Positions 7,793 to 15,157 of a stretch of 20,929 nt of DNA are shown piece by piece. This DNA is from Bacillota bacterium. GTDB taxonomy: Bacteria; Bacillota; Clostridia; Christensenellales; Aristaeellaceae. The notes under the pieces are model-generated. The model worked only from the letters and a program-made list of their open reading frames with translations, was not told the DNA's origin and did not search any database. Each line of letters opens with the position of its first letter. Position 1 is the stretch's first letter. The stretch lies in NCBI GenBank assembly GCA_023409955.1, contig JAEYQQ010000089.1, positions 1 through 20,929 on the forward strand. The letters are read 5' to 3'. A program made the translations under genes and the position numbers.

Positions 7793-8608
7793 ATGGTAGA
7801 CATAAAGGAGCAAGAGTTCCGGCAATTTGCCGACTTTATAAAGGCCAATTACGGAATTCATTTTAAAGATGAAAAAAAGACGCTTGTGGCAGGAAGATTG
7901 AATCATGTGATATCAAGCATGAATATGAACAGCCTGACAGAGTACATGCAATATGTAGAAGCTGACAAATCTGGACAGGCAGCCTCAATACTGCTTGACA
8001 AAATTACAACAAATTATACGTTTTTTATGCGGGAGCCGGCACACTTTTATTACTTTCGGGATAAAGTGCTGCCCTATCTTGCAAAGTCTGTGAAGGATAA
8101 GGATTTAAGGATATGGAGTGCAGCATGCTCCAGCGGTGAAGAACCTTATACTTTAGCTATGATTCTGGATGAATTTTTCGGCCATGAAAAAGCTGCTTGG
8201 GATACGAAGGTGCTGGCAACCGATATTTCCTCCAATGTTTTATCTACTGCCAGGGCTGGCATATACGCCAAGGATAAAGTGTCAGAACTGCCTGTTGCCT
8301 GGAAACAGAAGTACTTCAAGGAGTATAATGCAGAAAATTATATCTTGACTGACAGGATCAGGGGCGAAGTACTTTTTAATAAATTTAACCTGATGGAACC
8401 GGTATATCCATTTAGGAGAAAAATGCATGTTATCTTCCTGCGGAATGTAATGATATACTTTGATAACGAAACAAAGGACAAGCTAGTAGAACGCTTGTAT
8501 GATATAACAGAACCTGGCGGATTCCTTTTTATTGGACATTCGGAAGGATTGAACCGTGAAACAACAAGGTATAAATATATCATGCCGGCTGTCTACCGAA
8601 AGGAATAA
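7793..8608 (+). CDS. cheR: chemotaxis protein methyltransferase CheR
   Basis: CheR methylates glutamates on receptor cytoplasmic helices using S-adenosylmethionine. The 271-residue protein has the N-terminal helical domain (about 1-75) and the Rossmann methyltransferase domain. SAM motif I is at residues 106-119 (RIWSAACSSGEEPY), and LRNVMIYFD lies near 216-224 where the family usually has CRNVLIYF. The N-terminus from ATG 7793 is family-typical, but no good ribosome binding site precedes this codon; the strong one upstream sits in a hairpin. cheB follows after 6 nt. None of the complete receptors here ends in the NWETF-type pentapeptide that tethers CheR in enteric bacteria. Confidence 0.95.
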   Translation: MVDIKEQEFRQFADFIKANYGIHFKDEKKTLVAGRLNHVISSMNMNSLTEYMQYVEADKSGQAASILLDKITTNYTFFMREPAHFYYFRDKVLPYLAKSVKDKDLRIWSAACSSGEEPYTLAMILDEFFGHEKAAWDTKVLATDISSNVLSTARAGIYAKDKVSELPVAWKQKYFKEYNAENYILTDRIRGEVLFNKFNLMEPVYPFRRKMHVIFLRNVMIYFDNETKDKLVERLYDITEPGGFLFIGHSEGLNRETTRYKYIMPAVYRKE

Positions 8609-8614
8609 TGCATA

Positions 8615-9649
8615 ATGGAAAAATTCAGAAAGATAAAAGTCCTAATCGTAGATGACAGTGTGGTATCCCGTGAAATGATTGCAAGAGGCATTGGATCTGA
8701 TATACATATAGAGGTTACGGCAGTGGCAGGGGATCCCTTTGAGGCCCGTGACAAAATCCTTCAAACACATCCTGATGTTATCACATGCGATGTTGAAATG
8801 CCTAAGATGAATGGCATTGAATTTATTCGCAGGCTTCTGCCGCAATATTTCGTACCGGTTATTATGGTCAGTTCTGTTAGTGATGTGGTGTTTGAAGCCA
8901 TGGCAGCAGGCGCTGTGGACTTTGTAGCCAAGCCTGATGTACAGTCCCCTAAGAGCATTGAAAACTTTATCCGGGATTTGATTTTGAAGATAAAAGCAGC
9001 TTCTGTGGTGAAAGCGCCTATACAAAGGCATGAAAGAACCATGAGTTTCAACAAAGTCAGCAGCAGTATCAGTTGCGATTCAGGGGGAATCATTGCCATC
9101 GGGGCATCTACTGGTGGCACGGAAGCAATTTACAATGTGCTAAGCGCTCTGCCTCCCACCGTTCCAGGCATTGTGATTGTGCAGCACATTCCACCAGTGT
9201 TTTCCAAAATGTTTGCTGACCGGCTTAACAATCAGACAGCGCTAACGGTGAAAGAGGCTGCAACTGGTGATTTTGTGGAACCTGGAAAGGTGTTTGTGGC
9301 GCCTGGTGACAAGCATATGCGCATTAAAAAAGTTGGTAAAAGATATCAAATCGAGTGCTTTTCCGGCGATAAGGTTAATGGACATTGCCCATCGGTGGAT
9401 GTATTGTTTGAATCAGTCGCTAAAGAGGTGGGCAACTGTGCCATTGGCATGATACTGACCGGCATGGGTTACGACGGTGCAAAAGGGCTTCTCGCCATGC
9501 GTAGAAAAGGTGCAAGGACGATTGGCCAGGACGAAGCTTCGTCGATTGTTTATGGCATGCCCAAAGTGGCGTTCGATCTTGGGGGCGTTGAGAAACAAGC
9601 GCCGCTGGGGCATATTCCGCAGATTTTGTCGGATATGCTCAGCAGGTGA
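8615..9649 (+). CDS. cheB: protein-glutamate methylesterase/deamidase CheB
   Basis: CheB removes receptor methyl groups and deamidates glutamines, and is activated by phosphate from CheA. The 344-residue protein joins an N-terminal receiver (D13, D14, phospho-acceptor D59) through a linker near 125-155 to the methylesterase domain. The catalytic triad is visible: S165 in GASTGG, H191 in VQHIPP and D287 in GMGYDG. It starts 6 nt after cheR and overlaps the upstream part of cheD, which indicates translation coupling. Both domains are intact. There is no sign of truncation. Confidence 0.96.
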   Translation: MEKFRKIKVLIVDDSVVSREMIARGIGSDIHIEVTAVAGDPFEARDKILQTHPDVITCDVEMPKMNGIEFIRRLLPQYFVPVIMVSSVSDVVFEAMAAGAVDFVAKPDVQSPKSIENFIRDLILKIKAASVVKAPIQRHERTMSFNKVSSSISCDSGGIIAIGASTGGTEAIYNVLSALPPTVPGIVIVQHIPPVFSKMFADRLNNQTALTVKEAATGDFVEPGKVFVAPGDKHMRIKKVGKRYQIECFSGDKVNGHCPSVDVLFESVAKEVGNCAIGMILTGMGYDGAKGLLAMRRKGARTIGQDEASSIVYGMPKVAFDLGGVEKQAPLGHIPQILSDMLSR

Positions 9650-9654
9650 AGATG

Positions 9655-10122
9655 ATGGATTTGATTGTAGGTATGGGTGAGTGCTTGACTTCTAATGAGG
9701 ATGCCGTACTGCGAACTTTTTCATTGGCTTCCTGTGTGGCAGTTACGGCTTATAGCCCCCTTAAACGGGCCGCTGGTATGATACATGTGGTGCTTCCAAG
9801 GCCCCTTGGACAAAGGGATGGGAGAGAGCGTCCGTGCTATTTTGCTGAAACCGGTGTTCCACTGCTATTTACTGAGATGCTATACAAGTATGGCTGCCGA
9901 AAAGAAGAACTACAGATACAGCTATATGGTGGCGCGGATTCAATAATGGAGCAGGACGTTTTTAATATCGGACTCAAAAACATTGATGCTGTCAGATCAG
10001 CGCTTGGCAAGTTAGGCCTTACAGCTAGCCGATCAGAACTGCGGGGCAGCGATAGCAGAACCATTGCTATGGATGTAAAAACCGGATTCATTGAGGTCAT
10101 CCGCCAACCGATATGGCGGTAG
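9655..10122 (+). CDS. cheD: chemoreceptor glutamine deamidase CheD
   Basis: CheD deamidates receptor glutamines and in Bacillus-type systems also modulates receptor activity together with CheC. Counting from ATG 9655, the Thr, Cys and His of the catalytic triad are T21, C27 (in SLASC) and H44 (in GMIHVVLP), with the spacing of characterised CheD proteins. ATG 9655 is chosen for AGGTG at 9644-9648, 6 nt upstream. GTG 9646, which overlaps the cheB stop by 4 nt, and ATG 9652 are alternatives. No cheC is visible in the window. The histidine kinase gene follows after 13 nt, with its ribosome binding site touching the cheD stop. Confidence 0.93.
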   Translation: MDLIVGMGECLTSNEDAVLRTFSLASCVAVTAYSPLKRAAGMIHVVLPRPLGQRDGRERPCYFAETGVPLLFTEMLYKYGCRKEELQIQLYGGADSIMEQDVFNIGLKNIDAVRSALGKLGLTASRSELRGSDSRTIAMDVKTGFIEVIRQPIWR

Positions 10123-10135
10123 GAGGCTTCAGAAT

Positions 10136-12175
10136 ATGCAGATGTCTTTACATGCAAGTTTCTTGGAAGCTACGCTTAACTGCATAGGTGATGGCGTCAT
10201 TATGACAAATCCGGACGGAATTGTCATGTATATCAATGCCGCAGGTGAAAATCTGATAGGATGGAATGCCGGTGAAGCGGTTGGGAAATCTTTTTCAAAT
10301 ATCTTTCCTTTGGTTGATTATTTTACGGGCATACGTCTTACGTGTCCGGTTTTCTCTGTACTTGACAGCGGGAAACCGGAAGGTCTTCAAAACCATTCTG
10401 CGCTGATAACAAAGGATGGTCGGATCATATTTGTATCTGCAAGCTGTTCGCCTATTACATCAAGCGCGATTGGCGTGGGCGGCGTAGTCGTTGTTTTCCG
10501 TGATATTGACAGAATAAAGACCATAGAAGAAGAGATCCGTAAAGAGATCAGTAATCTAAAAAATGTGCTGGAGGCCTTACCGATAGGGGCACTGTTGGTA
10601 GATGGTGACAGCATGGTTAAATGGGCGAATAGACCAATTCTAGAATTGTTTCAAACCAACAATGAGCAAATGTTGGGGCGCCGTTTTGGTGAAGGGCTGC
10701 GGTGTACTGGCAGCCTTGAAAAGGGATGCGGTAAAGGGGATACATGCACTGCTTGTGCGGTGAAGGAAAATGTTATCGCTGCAGCATTGGAAGAAGTGAG
10801 CAGAAAGGATATCGTGCTTAGCCGCTCTTTCTTATGCGAAAGCGTCACAAGATGCTTGTGGCTTCGATTTCATTTTATACCACTGGTTATGTCTGAAGAG
10901 AAACAGGTCGTTATTGCGATTGAAAACATAACGGAACAAAAAAATCATGAGGCTGCGCTGCAACGTGGTCGCGAAGATGCCGAATCTGCAAGCAGGATGA
11001 AAAGCGAATTTCTTGCCAATATGAGCCATGAAATTCGAACACCGCTCAATGGGTTAATTGGTATGATGGATCTTTTGCTCCTTGCAAAGCCGAATGAAGA
11101 GCAAAAAGATTACATTCATATGGCCAAGCAGAGTGCCAATACCTTGCTTCATGTCATAAACGATATCCTTGATTGGTCCAGGATTGAGTCTGGCAAGATA
11201 TCCATAGCAAATGTGAGATTCAGTCTTGTTGGGTTAATGGACGAAATCATCAAGATATATCAGGTTCTTTCTGAGAAAAAGGGATTGGAATTTATCTACG
11301 AAGCATCCGATAATCTGCCCAGTTACGTCTGCGGCGACCCTAACCGGTTAAGGCAGATATTGAATAACTTACTTGGCAATGCAATCAAGTTTACGGATAC
11401 AGGCACAATTAAAATCAGGGTAGAGTTGGTCGTTTCAACCCGTAACAAAGTATGCATTGCGTTTCATGTAATCGATACGGGCATAGGGATATCTCCTCAG
11501 AAGATGGATATGCTTTTCAAACGCTTCAGCCAGGTGGATGGGTCTGTTACCAGAAGACATAGCGGCACCGGGTTAGGTCTTGCAATATCCAGGCAGCTTG
11601 CTGAGTTAATGGGCGGGTCGATTCAGGCCGAAAGTGATTTAGGCCATGGCAGCATATTTCAGTTAACAATACCCTTTGATTGCTGTACAGAGGGGCATGG
11701 TCAATCTGCTCAAGATTCGGAGAATGAGGAATTCATGTCTCCTATTCTGATGAATGTGCAGGAGCTTCAGTACCTTAGTAAGGCTGAAAAAGCACAGCCG
11801 GGAATTGAATTATCCGGGAAGATACAGGAAATGCCTGGTATGCACAAAAGGGTTAGCCTGTCGGAAGACGGTGAACTGCTATTTGAGGAAGCAGATAAAA
11901 TTATCGAAATAAAGGATGAGCATAGTTTCCAGCTAAAGCTAAGACATGCTATATCCCATTTGGATGCCATGATTGCGGAAGGAAAGGTTGGCTTACTGGA
12001 ACAGGCAGCGCATCAGGTCAAAAAATTAGCGCGCAGCATTCGAGCGGATGATATGATGGAGACTGCCTTTAAAGCTGAGATGGCTGCCAGAAAGCAAAAG
12101 TGGGATACGGTGATCGTGTGCAGTGAAAAACTAAAAGATATGTTCAGCTACCGTTACAAGGAGGGGTGGATATGA
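10136..12175 (+). CDS. soluble PAS-PAS histidine kinase with C-terminal HPt-like domain
   Basis: This 679-residue sensor kinase has no membrane segment and is probably cytoplasmic. PAS 1 covers about residues 1-125 (CIGDGVIMTNPDGIVMYIN). PAS 2 covers about 137-270 and contains four clustered cysteines, C190, C198, C204 and C207. HisKA follows with H298 in NMSHEIRTPLNG, then the ATPase with NNLLGNAIKFTD, DTGIGI and GTGLGLAISRQL. The last 100 residues form helices around H626 (AHQVKKLARSIRADDMM) and resemble an HPt domain. There is no receiver in the chain; the next gene, overlapping by 4 nt, supplies one. GGAGG at 10122-10126 selects ATG 10136. A four-step relay through the partner regulator is inference. 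The ligand is unknown. Confidence 0.9.
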   Translation: MQMSLHASFLEATLNCIGDGVIMTNPDGIVMYINAAGENLIGWNAGEAVGKSFSNIFPLVDYFTGIRLTCPVFSVLDSGKPEGLQNHSALITKDGRIIFVSASCSPITSSAIGVGGVVVVFRDIDRIKTIEEEIRKEISNLKNVLEALPIGALLVDGDSMVKWANRPILELFQTNNEQMLGRRFGEGLRCTGSLEKGCGKGDTCTACAVKENVIAAALEEVSRKDIVLSRSFLCESVTRCLWLRFHFIPLVMSEEKQVVIAIENITEQKNHEAALQRGREDAESASRMKSEFLANMSHEIRTPLNGLIGMMDLLLLAKPNEEQKDYIHMAKQSANTLLHVINDILDWSRIESGKISIANVRFSLVGLMDEIIKIYQVLSEKKGLEFIYEASDNLPSYVCGDPNRLRQILNNLLGNAIKFTDTGTIKIRVELVVSTRNKVCIAFHVIDTGIGISPQKMDMLFKRFSQVDGSVTRRHSGTGLGLAISRQLAELMGGSIQAESDLGHGSIFQLTIPFDCCTEGHGQSAQDSENEEFMSPILMNVQELQYLSKAEKAQPGIELSGKIQEMPGMHKRVSLSEDGELLFEEADKIIEIKDEHSFQLKLRHAISHLDAMIAEGKVGLLEQAAHQVKKLARSIRADDMMETAFKAEMAARKQKWDTVIVCSEKLKDMFSYRYKEGWI

Positions 12176-12960
12176 GGATATTGATTGCTGAGGATGATCT
12201 AATCAGCCGAAATTTCCTAAGTAAATTCTTGGCGAAATACGGTGAATGCGATCTTGTTGTCGATGGCTTGGAGACCATTGACGCATTTTTGATGGCGTTA
12301 AAAGAAAAAGATCCCTATCAGCTGATCTGCCTGGATATCATGATGCCCAAGGTGGATGGCGTGCGGACATTGAAAGCCATCAGAGACTTGGAAAAGCAAT
12401 ATGCCGTTCCAACGGAAAAACGCGTAAAAATCATTATGACAACTGCCCTGGCAGAAGCGCAGCTTGTCCGTACTGCATTTGAGCACGGCTGCGATGCATA
12501 TGCGGCCAAGCCGATTGATACGAAAAAGCTGATTGAGGTCATGGAAAAGTTGGGCCTGATTTTAAGCAGCCATGCTGTAAAAGCAGATGAAATGGCATCA
12601 AACGCTACGCAGCCCGAAATAAAGGAAAAGCAAGCATTCAAGGCAAACCAGCAAAAGGCGCATCAGCAGTCTGCTGAGACGATGTCCGTAGGTGCAAGCG
12701 CAGGAGATGGATACTTTAAAAGTGTTATCGCAAGGCCTGAATACCAGCTGGAGGTCACGATGGAAACAGGCACCACCATCCATTTTGATTTTCGTTCCAG
12801 GCTCAATACGGTTCGCTTTGGCATGTTAAAGGATGAGGTCATGTTTAGTGGTGTGAGAACCGATGGCAATTACATCATCTTTTCAAAAGCCGGACGTATG
12901 CCTGTAAAAATCACGGCATCTGAGTTTATGGATCTGGTACTGATCGACCGGAGAAAGTAA
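12172..12960 (+). CDS. response regulator with unassigned C-terminal domain
   Basis: This 262-residue protein has an N-terminal receiver (about 1-125; acidic E7, D8, D9; phospho-acceptor D55 in LDIMMPKVDG; late AAKP lysine). A low-complexity Lys/Gln/Ala linker covers about 140-170. The C-terminal domain of about 82 residues (YFKSVIARPEYQLEVTMETG onward) is rich in predicted beta strands. It is no HTH, GGDEF or other output I recognise; a remote likeness to DUF2442-type proteins is possible but unproven. ATG 12172 overlaps the kinase stop as ATGA, with AAGGAGGGG upstream, so the pair is translationally coupled and is probably a cognate kinase-regulator pair. The likely partners are the preceding kinase and its HPt-like segment. 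Confidence 0.88.
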   Translation: MRILIAEDDLISRNFLSKFLAKYGECDLVVDGLETIDAFLMALKEKDPYQLICLDIMMPKVDGVRTLKAIRDLEKQYAVPTEKRVKIIMTTALAEAQLVRTAFEHGCDAYAAKPIDTKKLIEVMEKLGLILSSHAVKADEMASNATQPEIKEKQAFKANQQKAHQQSAETMSVGASAGDGYFKSVIARPEYQLEVTMETGTTIHFDFRSRLNTVRFGMLKDEVMFSGVRTDGNYIIFSKAGRMPVKITASEFMDLVLIDRRK

Positions 12961-13036
12961 TATGCCTGCAATCATGGCATCAAATATGTAATCCATTTAC
13001 ACTGCTACCCCTAAAGACTACAAAGGAGAATATAAA

Positions 13037-14824
13037 ATGAAAAATCTCTCTATCGGCAACAAGCTGTTTGCTGGATTTGGCATCGTGCTATTCCTATTAC
13101 TTTTGTCACTGGTCTTTTCATTGCTTGGTGTGAACACGCTAACAACGCATGTTAATCTTTATGGTGATTATACGGTCCCCAATGCAGATAGCTTATGGTC
13201 TATCAAGCGGGATATGGTATCCATTCAGCGGCATTTACTTAAGGCATACATGGCAGCCAATATTGATGAAATCAATGTAGCGCTGGAGGCGGCCCAGTCA
13301 GATGCATTGAAAGCCATAGACACACTGGAACAGTATAAAAATAACCAACCAGACAACTCTAATGATGGAAAAATCAAAGATATGATCAGTATGATTACGG
13401 ATGCTGGTGCTATCCGTACCCAAATCGCTGATTTGCTTGCGGCGAATTCCAGTTTTAATATGTCAAAGGTACGAGATTTATTTTTGAATCAATATAGTCC
13501 GGCGCTTACTGCCATTGAGAATGTGATCGATGAGCTGACTGAATACGCCAATGCGAGTCAAGCGCAGCAAAAAGCTGACAGCAATAAAGCCAGCACTTTT
13601 ATTTGGACTCTGCTTATGGTCGTTGGAACTGTTTCTGTACTGGCGGCTATCTTTATTGCAATGGCGATTAGAAAATCCATTACGAAGCCCGTAAATGAGA
13701 TTGATAAAGTTTACAGTGAGATGGCAAAAGGTAATTTGCAGGCGGAGATCACATATGACAGCCGGGATGAGCTTGGTGTCATGGCCGGGAACATTAAGTC
13801 AACAAATTCCAAGCTCGTGTCGTATATCCGGGATATCACTGAGAAACTTAATCTCATGTCTCAGGGGGATATGCGAATTAATGTTGATCTTGATTATGTT
13901 GGCGATTTTGCTGCCATCAAACAGGCCTTGGTTAATACTGCTGCATCTTTAAATCATACACTGAAGACCATCAATACGGCTGCAGAGCAGGTAAGCACAG
14001 GGTCTGCCCAGGTGGCCAGCGGTGCCCAGGCACTGGCAGCAGGGTCAACAGAGCAAGCGTCTTCCGTTGAGGAACTGAGTGCTGCCGTAACGAAAATTGC
14101 AGGTCAGGCAGAAGAAAATTCTGTGAGCGTAAAAGAGGCAACACGATATATGGAACAGGCTGTTGCTCATGTGAAAGCTGGCAGCGAACACATGGATCAG
14201 CTTACCGCTGCGATGGATAATATCGGCGCTGCGTCTGATCAAATTACCAATATTACCAAGGTTATTGAAGATATAGCATTCCAAACCAATATACTGGCTT
14301 TGAACGCAGCCATTGAAGCTGCAAGGGCTGGTAACGCCGGTAAAGGGTTTGCTGTGGTGGCTGATGAAGTCCGCAACCTGGCGGCAAAATCTGCTGAAGC
14401 GGCAAAGAAAACCGCAGAATTAATCAAGCGCTCGGCCGACACGGTGGTTGAAGGTACACAGGTCGCTGCACAAACAGCGCAGATACTAAAAAGCGTGCAA
14501 GAGAAAGCGAACTTGGTTAATGCAAGCATTGTCAAGATTGACCTTGCATCTACCGAACAATCCACAGCCATTGAACAGGTTAAACTAGGACTTAATCAGG
14601 TTTCTGCTGTAGTGCAGACAAACGCTGCAACAGCAGAAGAAAATTCAGCTACCAGCGAAGAAATGTCGGCGCAGGCTGCAACATTGAGTGAGGAAGTCGG
14701 CAAATTCAAACTTGATACAGGGTATGATCGAGATAACGCCATAGCAGCCATTACCCTTGCTAAAATGTCCCTGGAGCAGGATGTGCATATTCCCATGGCA
14801 GATACATCGTTTGGTAAGTATTGA
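13037..14824 (+). CDS. methyl-accepting chemotaxis protein, 4HB sensor (MCP1)
   Basis: This 595-residue membrane chemoreceptor has TM1 near residues 10-32, an extracytoplasmic four-helix-bundle sensor of about 150 residues, TM2 near 186-210, and HAMP near 211-262. A second HAMP-like stretch (QGDMRINVDLDYVGDFAAIK) precedes the signalling domain. The hairpin tip near 408-435 carries IEDIAFQTNILALNAAIEAA. Methylation-type motifs are GSTEQASS before the tip and AEENSATSEEMS after it. AAAGGAG precedes ATG 13037. It lies 76 nt after the response regulator gene, with no promoter obvious in between, and ends the cheR-led unit. The C-terminus has no CheR-tethering pentapeptide. Its sensor shares the YG..TVPN..SLW pattern with MCP2. 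Confidence 0.95.
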   Translation: MKNLSIGNKLFAGFGIVLFLLLLSLVFSLLGVNTLTTHVNLYGDYTVPNADSLWSIKRDMVSIQRHLLKAYMAANIDEINVALEAAQSDALKAIDTLEQYKNNQPDNSNDGKIKDMISMITDAGAIRTQIADLLAANSSFNMSKVRDLFLNQYSPALTAIENVIDELTEYANASQAQQKADSNKASTFIWTLLMVVGTVSVLAAIFIAMAIRKSITKPVNEIDKVYSEMAKGNLQAEITYDSRDELGVMAGNIKSTNSKLVSYIRDITEKLNLMSQGDMRINVDLDYVGDFAAIKQALVNTAASLNHTLKTINTAAEQVSTGSAQVASGAQALAAGSTEQASSVEELSAAVTKIAGQAEENSVSVKEATRYMEQAVAHVKAGSEHMDQLTAAMDNIGAASDQITNITKVIEDIAFQTNILALNAAIEAARAGNAGKGFAVVADEVRNLAAKSAEAAKKTAELIKRSADTVVEGTQVAAQTAQILKSVQEKANLVNASIVKIDLASTEQSTAIEQVKLGLNQVSAVVQTNAATAEENSATSEEMSAQAATLSEEVGKFKLDTGYDRDNAIAAITLAKMSLEQDVHIPMADTSFGKY

Positions 14825-14835
14825 TCTGGTTTGTC

Positions 14836-14866
14836 AAAAACACCGGTTTCAAAACCGGTGTTTTTG
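14836..14866 (+). terminator. strong Rho-independent terminator after MCP1
   Basis: The perfect 14-bp arms AAAAACACCGGTTT and AAACCGGTGTTTTT begin 12 nt after the MCP1 stop and end in a T run. This closes the cheR-cheB-cheD-kinase-regulator-MCP1 unit. Confidence 0.93.
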
Positions 14867-14934
14867 CATTACTAGAAACGACTATATAAAAAATAATGTA
14901 ATAGAGAATGCGAAAAATGTCATAAAAAGCGAAA

Positions 14935-14980
14935 ATACCACAGAATGTAGTATGCGACGATTTGCGTTTTCCATTAAGAT
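14935..14980 (+). promoter_or_regulatory. MCP2 promoter with palindromic operator copy B
   Basis: The motif ATACCACAGAATGTAGTAT (14935-14953) matches copies A and C at 16 of 19 positions. It is again preceded by AAA and followed by G. TAAGAT at 14975-14980 stands at the same distance as the -10 hexamers of copies A and C, though it is a weaker -10. The leader from the predicted start near 14987 to GTG 15158 is about 170 nt, and I see no other feature in it. Confidence 0.65.
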
Positions 14981-15157
14981 AAAGATACTTAATGTTTAAT
15001 ATTTGTAAACTAACCTCAACATAATTTCTTGATCCTTTGACTTTTATGAAAGCAGCATGGTAAATGCATGCATACATTAGTCAAAATATTAACAGAAAGG
15101 AAATAGCCAAAACCATCGCCACACAAGGTCTTTATCAAAAATTGGAGGATAATTATT

